From contig CP070643.1 of assembly GCA_020354125.1 (NCBI GenBank), forward strand, positions 3,162,555 through 3,204,392: DNA of 41,838 nt. Direction: 5' to 3'. This DNA comes from Betaproteobacteria bacterium. GTDB taxonomy: Bacteria; Pseudomonadota; Gammaproteobacteria; Burkholderiales; Eutrophovitaceae. A program made the translations under genes and the position numbers. The notes below the pieces were generated by a model, which did not search any database, had not been told where the DNA came from, and was given only the letters and a program-made list of their open reading frames with translations. This document shows, one piece after another, positions 25,006 to 33,125 of this stretch (its first letter is position 1; each line of letters begins with the position of its first letter).

Positions 25006-25947
25006 GTGGCGGACTCCACCAATGCTGCCGATGCGGCGCGCATTAACCGCGTTGCGCGTTACGCTGCGGCGCTATTTCCTTACCTGTTGATATCCCTGGC
25101 GGTCCTGTCGTGGGCCGGCAACTGGGTGTTAGGGCGCGGCATGCGCAACGAAATCGGTCCCGTCGCGATGGGTTTCTGGAGATGGACGCTGGCGCTGGCT
25201 TTGATTCTGCCCTTTTGCTGGAGCGAACTGAGGACCAAATGGCCTGTGGTTCGTCGCCATTGGTGGCAGCTGACCTTACTCGGTATTTTGGGCGCGGTGG
25301 TGTTCAACACCATGGTCTACGTTGGCCTGCAATACACCGAGACTACAAACTCCGCGCTGTTCAACTCTATTGTTCCGATTTACATAGTGGTACTTTCGTG
25401 GCTGTTTCTTGGCGAGCGGATATCGTTACGACAGGGCATCGGAATCACGCTATCAGTGCTCGGCGTGCTGATCATTGTGACGCGCGGTAATCCGCTCTCG
25501 TTGCTGGAGGCCAGCTTCAATGTCGGCGAAATCTGGATCGTGGTCGCAATGCTGTTGTGGGCGATCTATACCATTTTGTTGAGATGGCGGCCGCGCGAGC
25601 TGTCTGCAATTGCGTTCCTCGGCGCTATGCTGTTGCTCAGCCTGCCGACGTTGTTACCCTTCTACGGTTGGGAGCTATATCAGCGCGGCACGTTCCAGTT
25701 GTCGGCCAGCACCGTTGGCACGCTGGTCTACTATGCGACGGTTCCATCAGCTATTGCCTATCTCATGTGGAACCGGGGTGTGGCCCAGGTCGGCCCGACG
25801 CGGGCCGGCCATATGTCGCATCTGCTGCCAGTCTTCACCGTTATTCTGGCGGTGGTTTTTCTCGACGAACGACTGTACCCGTTTCACTATCTCGGGGCCG
25901 CCTGCGTATTCCTGGGTATCGGACTGACCACGTGGCAGCCTGAATAG
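25006..25947 (+). CDS. EamA-type DMT family transporter
   Basis: A 313-residue integral membrane protein with ten hydrophobic segments arranged as two EamA repeats. The first contains AVLSWAGNWVLGRGM and TETTNSALFNSIVPIYIVVLSWLFLGERI; the second contains MLLWAIYTILLRWRPREL and TRAGHMSHLLPVFTVILAVVFLDERL, with the typical 'GE/DER' ends. The substrate is unknown; family members export amino acids and other metabolites. The start is a GTG eight bases after the sirB1-like stop, suggesting translational coupling. Confidence 0.88.
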   Translation: MADSTNAADAARINRVARYAAALFPYLLISLAVLSWAGNWVLGRGMRNEIGPVAMGFWRWTLALALILPFCWSELRTKWPVVRRHWWQLTLLGILGAVVFNTMVYVGLQYTETTNSALFNSIVPIYIVVLSWLFLGERISLRQGIGITLSVLGVLIIVTRGNPLSLLEASFNVGEIWIVVAMLLWAIYTILLRWRPRELSAIAFLGAMLLLSLPTLLPFYGWELYQRGTFQLSASTVGTLVYYATVPSAIAYLMWNRGVAQVGPTRAGHMSHLLPVFTVILAVVFLDERLYPFHYLGAACVFLGIGLTTWQPE

Positions 25948-25978
25948 AAGTGCTGGCAGCCGCAACGGCGTCCAAACC

Positions 25979-26950
25979 TCATTGCGGTGGCGGGTTTTCC
26001 TCGAGCACGGGTTCGTCGCCAAACTCTTCTTTTTCCAGTTCGAGCAGTGGATTTGGCCGGTCGGTTGGCTGGGCATCCTGCGGCGGCGGATACTCTTCAA
26101 AGATGGGTTCATCGCCGAACTCTTCCTGCTCCAGTTCGAGCAGTGACTTGGGCCGATCCGAATCCGGGTCGCTCTGCGGTGCCGGACCGTCAATCGGAGG
26201 CTCGTCGCCAAATTCTTCTGCCTCCAGTTCGAGCAGTGATTTGGTCTCGTCGTCTTGCTCATCTATCGCCGGTTCCGCGACCTTGCCATCGTTGACAAGG
26301 TATTCGCGGCGCTGCAGGTAACTATCGCGCACGAAACTGTATTCATCGAGAGCGGCTTGCCTGAGAAAGGTTTCGGTGTCGATAAGGTTGGCTCGCGTAT
26401 CGATGATGAACAACGCGAGCAGACCCCAGCGAATGCCCTCATCGCCGATCGTGTCATAGATGGGACTGACGTAGATGTCGACTGGAAGCCCGATACCATC
26501 GCGCACGGTGCTTGGACCAAAGAACGGCAGAACCAGGTAGGGACCACTCTCGAATCCCCAGTAACCGAGCGTCTGGCCGAAGTCCTCGTCGTTATACGGT
26601 ATGCGCATATAGGTTGCGACATCAATGAGCCCGCCCAAGCCGTACAGCACGTTGCTGGTGAAACGAATGACGTCTACCGGCACGTCCTTGAATTTGAGTT
26701 GCAGCACATTGTTGAAGCCGGTGACGATTACACCGAGATTGCGAAAGAAATTGCTGACGCCGGTTCTTACCGGGCTTGGCAAAATGGAGCGGTAGCCTGA
26801 GGCAATCGGCCGGATGTAGGCGTCATCGACGGCTCTATTGAACCCGTAAATCTTGCGGTTCATTCCCTCCCAGGGGTCTTGCGGATTTTGGCTGGTAGCG
26901 CAACCAGAGGCGATGATGGTGAGACACGCCAGGAGGATGAGTCGAGTCAT
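25979..26950 (-). CDS. mlaA: MlaA (VacJ) outer-membrane lipoprotein with repeat tail
   Basis: MlaA sits in the outer membrane and removes mislocalised phospholipids from the outer leaflet for the Mla pathway. This 323-residue protein starts at 26950 with a lipoprotein signal (MTRLILLACLTIIASGC; Cys17 is the lipidation site). The VacJ core runs from about 25 to 225: DPWEGMNRKIYGFNRAVDD, YGLGGLIDVATYM, DFGQTLGYWG and YLVLPFFGPSTVRDG are family signatures. An unusual acidic tail of about 85 residues holds three repeats of LLELExEEFGDEP. The start further upstream in frame lacks a signal peptide. No other mla gene is nearby. Confidence 0.92.
   Translation of the reverse strand: MTRLILLACLTIIASGCATSQNPQDPWEGMNRKIYGFNRAVDDAYIRPIASGYRSILPSPVRTGVSNFFRNLGVIVTGFNNVLQLKFKDVPVDVIRFTSNVLYGLGGLIDVATYMRIPYNDEDFGQTLGYWGFESGPYLVLPFFGPSTVRDGIGLPVDIYVSPIYDTIGDEGIRWGLLALFIIDTRANLIDTETFLRQAALDEYSFVRDSYLQRREYLVNDGKVAEPAIDEQDDETKSLLELEAEEFGDEPPIDGPAPQSDPDSDRPKSLLELEQEEFGDEPIFEEYPPPQDAQPTDRPNPLLELEKEEFGDEPVLEENPPPQ
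25982..26239 (-). repeat. Three ~95-bp in-frame repeats in the MlaA tail
   Basis: Each unit encodes (S/P)LLELExEEFGDEP followed by a Pro-rich spacer ending DRPK or DRPN; units span about 93, 96 and 69 bases, the last truncated by the stop codon. Conserved acidic cores alternate with variable Pro/Gln spacers. Confidence 0.9.
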
Positions 26951-27148
26951 TTGGCCCGGACAGGATTCATAGCAAACGATTATAGCGTCTGACGCCAAAG
27001 CAACTTCCTTACCTTGAGTAAAGGACATTGCAATGCAAGCAAAGCCGCGCCACCATATATGGTTTGGCATTTTCGGTCGACGCATCGGCCGAGAACGGGC
27101 GGGAGGATCGATTTCGAGATAATGGGAAAATGCGCCATTGTTTGTGCC

Positions 27149-27180
27149 GGCGGCAAGGCCTTAGGCAAGGCCTTGCCGCC
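27149..27180 (+). promoter_or_regulatory. Perfect 14-bp hairpin in the gabD leader
   Basis: GGCGGCAAGGCCTT and AAGGCCTTGCCGCC are perfectly complementary around a 4-nt AGGC loop, ending 44 bases before the gabD start. There is no T-tract, so a protein-binding site, RNA stabiliser or attenuator is more likely than a simple terminator. Function is unknown. Confidence 0.6.
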
Positions 27181-27224
27181 GCGCGACGCGGTTAAACGAG
27201 AACAGCAGCAAATGGAGGATTGAG

Positions 27225-28706
27225 ATGAACGCACCCAAAGACGCCGGCTTTCAGGTCCAACTGAGGGATCAATCACTGTTTCGCCAGCAATGCTACGTTG
27301 ATGGAGGCTGGTGCGATGCCGACTCAAAGGCCACGGTGAAGGTCGTCAACCCTGCCGACGGTGGTGTTGTCGGCACGATTCCAAAAATGGGGCAAGCCGA
27401 GACCAGTCGCGCCATTGACGCAGCACAGGCGGCCTTGCCCGAATGGCGGGCAAAGCTGCCCAAGGAGCGCGCCAACATCCTGCGCAAGTGGTTCGAGCTG
27501 ATGATGGCCAACCAGGAAGATCTGGCTTTGATCATGACCACCGAACAGGGCAAGCCTCTGCCTGAAGCAAAAGGCGAGATCGCCTACGCGGCTTCTTTCA
27601 TCGAGTGGTTTGCGGAAGAGGCGAAACGAATCTATGGCGACGTCATCCCGCAGCACCAGGCTGACAAACGCCTGGTGGTGATCAAGCAACCGGTTGGCGT
27701 ATGCGGTCTGATTACGCCATGGAATTTCCCGGCGGCGATGATTACACGCAAGGCCGCCCCGGCCTTGGCGGCGGGATGTACGGTCGTGATCAAACCCGCC
27801 ACCCAAACACCGTATTCCGCCTTTGCACTGGCAGAGTTGGCCGAGCGCGCCGGCGTGCCGAAGGGGGTCATCAACATCTTGACTGGCAGCGCCTCGGAGA
27901 TTGGTTCCGAACTGACTTCCAATCCGACAGTGCGCAAAATCAGCTTCACCGGTTCAACCGAGATCGGCTCACTGTTGATGAAGCAAAGTGCCGCGGATAT
28001 CAAGAAAGTCTCGCTCGAACTCGGTGGCAATGCGCCATTCCTGGTGTTCGATGACGCCGACCTTGATGCTGCTGTCGAAGGTGCGATGGCCTCGAAATAT
28101 CGCAATGCCGGTCAAACCTGTGTCTGCGCCAATCGTATCCTGGTGCAGGAGGGTGTCTATGACGCTTTTGCAAAGAAGCTGGCTGACAAGGTAGAGGCAC
28201 TGACGGTCGGGCGCGGCACTGATGACGGCGTGATCATCGGCCCGCTGATTGACGAGAATGCAGTGGCCAAGGTCCAGGAACACATTGACGACGCCGTCGC
28301 CAAGGGGGCGAAGGTGGCGGTGGGCGGCAAGTCGCACAAACTCGGTGGACTGTTTTTCGAGCCGACCGTTCTCACCAACGTCGACACCTCCATGAAAGTG
28401 ACTCGCGAGGAAACGTTTGGTCCCGTGGCGCCACTGTTTCGCTTCAAGACCGAAGAAGAAGCAATCGCCATGGCCAACGATACCGAGTTTGGGTTGGCTG
28501 CTTATTTCTATGCGCGCGACCTGGGGCGCGTCTGGCGCGTCGGCGAAGGCATTGAATCGGGCATGGTCGGAGTCAATACCGGCATCATCTCCAACGAAGT
28601 GGCGCCATTCGGCGGCGTAAAACAATCAGGAATAGGGCGAGAAGGTTCGAAATACGGCATCGACGAATATCTGGAGGTTAAGTATCTGTGCATCGGCGGC
28701 GTCTAG
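27225..28706 (+). CDS. gabD: NAD(P)-dependent succinate-semialdehyde dehydrogenase
   Basis: A 493-residue aldehyde dehydrogenase most like GabD, which oxidises succinate semialdehyde to succinate at the end of GABA breakdown. Motifs: TPWNFPAAMITRKAAPALAAG near 165, KPATQTP, KISFTGSTEIG near 243, SLELGGNAP (catalytic Glu) and NAGQTCVCANR (catalytic Cys), then EETFGPVAPLFRF and the end FGGVKQSGIGREGSKYG. The CVC pair resembles GabD-type enzymes. No GABA transaminase gene is adjacent, so the substrate is inferred. GGAGG is followed by ATTGAG before the ATG. A strong hairpin lies in the leader. Confidence 0.92.
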   Translation: MNAPKDAGFQVQLRDQSLFRQQCYVDGGWCDADSKATVKVVNPADGGVVGTIPKMGQAETSRAIDAAQAALPEWRAKLPKERANILRKWFELMMANQEDLALIMTTEQGKPLPEAKGEIAYAASFIEWFAEEAKRIYGDVIPQHQADKRLVVIKQPVGVCGLITPWNFPAAMITRKAAPALAAGCTVVIKPATQTPYSAFALAELAERAGVPKGVINILTGSASEIGSELTSNPTVRKISFTGSTEIGSLLMKQSAADIKKVSLELGGNAPFLVFDDADLDAAVEGAMASKYRNAGQTCVCANRILVQEGVYDAFAKKLADKVEALTVGRGTDDGVIIGPLIDENAVAKVQEHIDDAVAKGAKVAVGGKSHKLGGLFFEPTVLTNVDTSMKVTREETFGPVAPLFRFKTEEEAIAMANDTEFGLAAYFYARDLGRVWRVGEGIESGMVGVNTGIISNEVAPFGGVKQSGIGREGSKYGIDEYLEVKYLCIGGV

Positions 28707-29253
28707 CAGTTTGTTAAAAAAGCTACGAGAACCTGTCTCATCATCGATCGCACGATGCGTTGCGTTCAGAACGCGAAGGCCGCAAGGCGTGAGGCTCAGT
28801 CAATACCGCGAGTATTGGCAAGCCGAACAACGCAGTGGAGGCGCGTTCTGGGCGTAACCCTTCGGGATGGCGGCTGCGACTCGGTACGCGAAGCGCCGGC
28901 GCGGGAGCAGACGCACAAGCCCCTGGACCAGTTCGTTACTGCAGCCTGTGCGCCCCTTCCCGCTCCACTCTTCGAGAGTCCGAGTCCGGGGCGCCATTTT
29001 CGCCCACCGCTGTGTTGCTCACTCCTTGTTTGGGCGCGCCAAACGGCGTCGCTCGCGCCTAGCCGTGAGCGAAAATCGTTGCCATCGCACGCGCGTGCGA
29101 TGGTGAGACAGATTCTTTGTCCGATTGCTGCGTCACGTGCTCGCTTAATCCTCGCCTACCTGGCCTGGTATGTCTCGTTATGCGCAGGGTTCTATCAAAA
29201 CAGGCGGCTCCTTGCACTCGAACCGCTCGCTACGCTTTTTTGTAACAAACTGC
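28706..29253. repeat. Probable non-autonomous element with imperfect terminal inverted repeats
   Basis: The left end begins GCAGTTTGTTAAAAAAGC and the right end, read backwards, is GCAGTTTGTTACAAAAAAGC, so about 24-28 bases match with small indels. A second inverted pair lies inside: CTGTCTCATCATCG (28733-28746) opposite CTGTCTCACCATCG (complement of 29098-29111). A 22-nt perfect palindrome occupies 29082-29103. The left repeat starts at the last base of the gabD stop. Open frames inside look non-coding. No transposase is present, so if mobile it needs an outside enzyme. Confidence 0.55.
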
Positions 29254-29303
29254 GGAAGTTGCGGCCGTGTTCTTGCTTGTAACGCGAGCGAGAAGGACAG
29301 TTG

Positions 29304-30989
29304 ATGCCATTCAATCAGCCGCCACCCCAGCTCGGGGACCAGTATCAGCAAGACCGCGTGCTACGCACTTACCTGCGCCGCGCCTTGCCCGAGGCTGTAT
29401 TGGCAGCGATCGAGCCGGAACTGGAAAACATGGGCCGGCTCGCCGGTGGCGAGCTATATCAAGCGCAGCTGGCCGACAGGTTGAACGAGCCACGTCATAC
29501 ACCGTGGGACGCCTGGGGTAATCGCGTTGATCTAATTGAGGTCACGCCGTTGTGGCAGCGCGCCGAGCAACTGGCGGCGAAATCCGGTTTGATCGCAGCT
29601 GCCTATGAGCGTGCGCACGGGCGTTACTCGCGCATCCACCAGTTTGCTCTGGTCTACCTGTTTACACCGTCGACCGATGTCTACAGTTGTCCTTTGGCGA
29701 TGACCGACGGTGCAGCGCGCATCCTTGCGACTTGTGACAATAAGGCACTGGCCGAACGCGCCTTGCCGAGGCTGACAGACCGCAACCCCGACACTTTCTG
29801 GACCAGCGGGCAGTGGATGACCGAATCAACCGGTGGCTCGGATGTTGGCATTTCAGAAACTGTCGCCAAACGCGCGCAGGGGCAGGGTGCAAATCGAGCG
29901 TGGCGGCTATACGGCCGCAAGTGGTTTACCTCGGCAGCGACGTCGCAAATGGCGTTGACGCTGGCGCGGCCCGAGGACAATCCGGCGGGTGGCAAGGGAC
30001 TGGCTCTTTTCTATCTGGAAACGCGAGATGCCGGTGGCGCTCTGAACAACATCACGGTGCACCGCCTGAAAGACAAACTCGGCACACGCAAGGTGCCGAC
30101 GGCCGAACTCACGCTTGATGGCACGTTCGCCGAACCGCTTGCCGGCCTCGATAATGGAGTTCGCAACATTGCGCCGATGCTCAACATCACCCGCACCTGG
30201 AACTCGGTCAGCGCTGTTTCCTACATGCGCCGGGGACTGGCGCTGGCTGCGGACTATGCGTCCCGGCGCGTCGCATTCGGTGCACCGCTGTCGCAGAAAG
30301 CGCTGCACGTGGAAACGCTTGCCGGGCTACAAGCCGAATATGAAGCGGGATTCCATCTTGTCTTTGCTGTCGTCGAATTGCTCGGCCGTGAAGAGGCGGG
30401 CGAAGCCGACGAGGCGCAACTGAATCTGCTGCGCTTGCTTACCCCGGTTGCCAAGCTGATGACCGGCAAACAATCAGTCGCCGTGCTCTCGGAAATCACT
30501 GAATCATTCGGCGGCGCGGGCTACGTTGAGGACACCGGCATTCCTTATCTGCTGAGAGATGCCCAGGTATTCCCGATCTGGGAAGGCACCACCAATGTGT
30601 TGTCGCTCGACGTGTTGCGCGTGGTGGCATCGGGCCGCGTTCTCGAAACACTCGAAGTCGAAGCCGAAACACTGGCATCGGCAGTTCGTGAGCCGGAACT
30701 GCTCGACTGCGTGCGGCAGGCGCAAAACGCGCTGACGCATGCGGCCAAGTGGTTAGAAGGCGTGCAAGCGGAGGTGCTCGAGGCGGGCGCGCGAGCGTTT
30801 GCCATGACTATAGGACGTGCCACCGCGCTGCTGTTGATGGCGCGTCACGCGCAGTGGCTGCTTGATCATGATGGCGATCGCCGTGGTTGTTACTCGGCCT
30901 TGATCTTCTGCCGGCATGGGGTCGATATGATCAATGAAGACGTAGTTCATACGCACGCGCGGGGTCTGATGGAGGATCATTCGCACTAG
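29304..30989 (+). CDS. AidB-type acyl-CoA dehydrogenase
   Basis: A 561-residue flavoprotein of the AidB branch of acyl-CoA dehydrogenases. The N-terminal stretch MPFNQPPPQLGDQYQQDR is typical of AidB-like proteins. WMTESTGGSDVG (FAD/substrate site), GRKWFTSAATS, and FGGAGYVEDTGIPYLLRDAQVFPIWEGTTN in outline, including the catalytic-region Glu, follow. E. coli AidB binds DNA in the alkylation response, but many relatives probably act in catabolism, so the substrate is open. ATG 29304 is chosen over the preceding TTG because AGAAGGA lies seven bases upstream. Its 3' end lies in a hairpin. Confidence 0.88.
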   Translation: MPFNQPPPQLGDQYQQDRVLRTYLRRALPEAVLAAIEPELENMGRLAGGELYQAQLADRLNEPRHTPWDAWGNRVDLIEVTPLWQRAEQLAAKSGLIAAAYERAHGRYSRIHQFALVYLFTPSTDVYSCPLAMTDGAARILATCDNKALAERALPRLTDRNPDTFWTSGQWMTESTGGSDVGISETVAKRAQGQGANRAWRLYGRKWFTSAATSQMALTLARPEDNPAGGKGLALFYLETRDAGGALNNITVHRLKDKLGTRKVPTAELTLDGTFAEPLAGLDNGVRNIAPMLNITRTWNSVSAVSYMRRGLALAADYASRRVAFGAPLSQKALHVETLAGLQAEYEAGFHLVFAVVELLGREEAGEADEAQLNLLRLLTPVAKLMTGKQSVAVLSEITESFGGAGYVEDTGIPYLLRDAQVFPIWEGTTNVLSLDVLRVVASGRVLETLEVEAETLASAVREPELLDCVRQAQNALTHAAKWLEGVQAEVLEAGARAFAMTIGRATALLLMARHAQWLLDHDGDRRGCYSALIFCRHGVDMINEDVVHTHARGLMEDHSH

Positions 30990-30999
30990 TGGCGAATGA
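30977..30999 (+). terminator. Possible terminator after the acyl-CoA dehydrogenase
   Basis: TCATTCGC and GCGAATGA form an 8-bp stem with a 7-nt loop that contains the stop codon. The following sequence is A-rich, with only a short T run, so it is a weak intrinsic terminator at best. Confidence 0.4.
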
Positions 31000-31028
31000 C
31001 ACAAAAATTTGAAAAATTGGCAAAAAAC

Positions 31029-31056
31029 TTGAAATTCTTGCGAGAAAACGTATAGT
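31029..31056 (+). promoter_or_regulatory. Sigma-70 promoter of speD-speE
   Basis: TTGAAA (31029-31034) and TATAGT (31051-31056) are 16 bases apart in an A/T-rich stretch. Transcription would start near 31063, leaving a leader of roughly 195 bases before the speD start. That leader contains no other recognised gene. Confidence 0.7.
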
Positions 31057-31258
31057 TCGCCGTTCAAGTTTTGACCGGCAAGTGAGCTGGTGTCTCCGTC
31101 CGGTCGCTGGGTCGTTGAACCCACAGCAGCGATCAGTACCTTCCGTTTCGTTGGAGGGATCGCCGGGCAGTTCAGCGGGAATCGATTGGTTTGGGTACGC
31201 GTCCTCGACGCAACGCGGAAGTCCCGCAAGGGCTTCGCCTTACGAGGGGGGTAATGAG

Positions 31259-31768
31259 ATGCGTAATCTCAAGCTGAAGCAGGTTCTTCCGGTCGATACG
31301 GAGTCAGAAACGCTTCAGGAGTTTTCGCAGGCCAGTAACGGCCAGCGTAGTGTATCGGGCTCGGCCGGCCCTGATGCTTCCACAACACGAGCGCTTCATA
31401 GCGTCAAGGACACGCCTGGCCTGCATGTGATGGGCGATCTTTACGACGTGCAGTGCGACGCGGACTTTCTGGTCAATGCCGCTCGTCTCAGGGCGCATTG
31501 CCTCAAGTTGGTCGAAGACGCCGGTCTGACCAGCGTTGGCGATTTCTTCCATCAGTTTGACGGTGGCGGTGGCGTGACCGGCATGGTGGTGCTGGCCGAA
31601 TCGCACATGTCCGTTCATACCTGGCCCGAGAAGCGATACGTTACCGTCGATGTCTATGTCTGCAGCTACACGCAAGACAATCGTCCGCGTGCGCGCGAGC
31701 TGTATCAGGCGTTGCTCGACAGCTTCCAACCGTCGGAGGAGAGTTCGCACGCGGTTGAACGAATTTAA
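31259..31768 (+). CDS. speD: S-adenosylmethionine decarboxylase proenzyme
   Basis: SpeD decarboxylates SAM to supply aminopropyl groups for spermidine. The 169-residue proenzyme has the class 1B core: HVMGDLYDVQCD near residue 57, then ESHMSVHTWPEKRY, in which self-cleavage before the Ser of MSVHT creates the pyruvoyl cofactor, and VDVYVCS. The first 53 residues are a low-complexity extension not needed by the compact bacterial enzymes. The start at 31259 has a GAGGGGGG site about nine bases upstream. It is followed by speE, 35 bases later. Confidence 0.93.
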   Translation: MRNLKLKQVLPVDTESETLQEFSQASNGQRSVSGSAGPDASTTRALHSVKDTPGLHVMGDLYDVQCDADFLVNAARLRAHCLKLVEDAGLTSVGDFFHQFDGGGGVTGMVVLAESHMSVHTWPEKRYVTVDVYVCSYTQDNRPRARELYQALLDSFQPSEESSHAVERI

Positions 31769-31803
31769 ACAAGCCGCGGATCTAAGAAAGGCGTGCAGTA
31801 AAG

Positions 31804-32775
31804 GTGGCAGGACAGGCGGGGCAAGGGGAGAATGATCTCTACCTTCTCGAACATCTAAACGATACCTTTGGATTCTGGGTGCGTGCGCGGCGCCGGCTGG
31901 CGCACGTCAAGTCGCAGTTCCAGGATATCGAAGTACTCGATACCGTCGGCTTCGGGCGCACCTTGCGCATTGATGACTATTTCATGACGTCGGACAAGGA
32001 TGAGTTCTTCTACCACGAGAACATGATCCACCCGGCGGCGATGGCGCACCCGGGGCCAAAGCGGGCACTGATTATTGGCGGCGGCGACGGTGGTGCGGCA
32101 GAAGAATATCTGAAGTACCCGACCATGCAGGAAGTGGTCATGGCGGAGATCGACGAAGTCGTCGTCGACTTTTGCAAGGAGCACCTGCCGGAAGTGCATC
32201 GCGGTGCATTCGATGATCCGCGCCTCAAAGTGCTGATCACCGATGGCAAGGTTTACGTCGAACAGTGTCAGAACCAATTCGATCTGATGATGCTCGATCT
32301 TACCGACCCGTTTGGTCCGGCCGAGGCGCTTTATCGGGTTGACTTCTTGCGTGAATGCCGGCGTATCCTTGGTCCGCAAGGCGTGCTGTCGATGCATCTG
32401 GGATCGCCGATTGCGCGACCCAACGTGTTCCATCGAGTGACGAGCTCGCTGCGCCAGGTGTTCAAATGCGTACGTCCATACATGGTTTATGTCCCGCTAT
32501 ATGGAACGCTGTGGGGGATGGCGACTGCTTCCGACGAAACCGATCCGTTGGCGCTTAGCGCTGAGCAGGTCGAACAACGCATTGGCGAGCGTGGTATTTC
32601 GCATCTGCAGTACTACAATGGCGATACGCATCGCGCACTGTTTGCTCTGCCGAACTATGTGCGGGAAATTCTCGCTCGCCCGGACAAGCCGATTAGCGCA
32701 GAAGCACCAATGGACGAGCCGGGTCTCGATCCTGAAAATCAGATACCGCTGAAGGTCGTGTACGCGGGCAAATAA
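31804..32775 (+). CDS. speE: Spermidine synthase
   Basis: SpeE transfers the aminopropyl group of decarboxylated SAM to putrescine. In this 323-residue protein GGGDGGAAEEYLKY near 92 is the nucleotide-binding motif. Further family signatures are DKDEFFYHENMIHPA, DGKVYVEQ and LDLTDPFGPAEALY, the last with the catalytic Asp. The protein is longer than the E. coli enzyme because of its C-terminal part. The start is a GTG with no strong ribosome site, so coupling to speD is likely. A perfect intrinsic terminator follows. Confidence 0.93.
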   Translation: MAGQAGQGENDLYLLEHLNDTFGFWVRARRRLAHVKSQFQDIEVLDTVGFGRTLRIDDYFMTSDKDEFFYHENMIHPAAMAHPGPKRALIIGGGDGGAAEEYLKYPTMQEVVMAEIDEVVVDFCKEHLPEVHRGAFDDPRLKVLITDGKVYVEQCQNQFDLMMLDLTDPFGPAEALYRVDFLRECRRILGPQGVLSMHLGSPIARPNVFHRVTSSLRQVFKCVRPYMVYVPLYGTLWGMATASDETDPLALSAEQVEQRIGERGISHLQYYNGDTHRALFALPNYVREILARPDKPISAEAPMDEPGLDPENQIPLKVVYAGK

Positions 32776-32801
32776 CCGACTTATTGCGAACCGCATCAAG
32801 G

Positions 32802-32823
32802 GCAGGCGCTAGCCTGCTTTTTT
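32802..32823 (+). terminator. Rho-independent terminator of speD-speE
   Basis: Stem GCAGGC / GCCTGC around loop GCTA is followed directly by six T residues. It lies 27 bases after the speE stop. Confidence 0.92.
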
Positions 32824-32853
32824 GTTGGCAACGAATCTAATGATCAACGCACA

Positions 32854-33105
32854 ATGTTGCCGCGCCACTATGCCACTGTCAGCGTGATTGGCCCATCATC
32901 GCGACTCGAGTACACCGCAGTCGGTTCGGCCGTGAACCTGGCGTCACGTTTGTGCGCTGAGGCGGCGCATTCCGAAGTCCTGGTCGACCAGCGCACCACT
33001 GATCTCGTTTCCGACAAAGGTCATGATGTGCAGCTTGACGCGCGTGGGCCGATCGCACTCAAAGGTTTTTCACAGCCTGTTGCGCATTTTGCGCTCGACG
33101 CCTGA
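32854..33105 (+). pseudogene. Remnant of a class III adenylate/guanylate cyclase
   Basis: This 83-residue frame matches only the C-terminal third of a class III cyclase catalytic domain. SSRLEYTAVGSAVNLASRL is the conserved segment around the transition-state Asn/Arg, and the following EVLVDQRTTDL and LKGFSQPVAHFAL complete the domain end. The metal-binding Asp residues and the rest of the domain would lie upstream, where instead there is the speE terminator. The fragment therefore appears truncated at its 5' end and cannot be an active cyclase. Confidence 0.7.
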
Positions 33106-33125
33106 AGACGCGGATCAACAGCCTG

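Noticed and set aside
28755..29282. 175-codon open frame inside the inverted-repeat element
   Set aside because: It has no recognisable domain, is rich in Arg, Ala and Cys, overlaps palindromes and inverted arms, and competing frames are open in the same stretch. It reads as non-coding repeat sequence.
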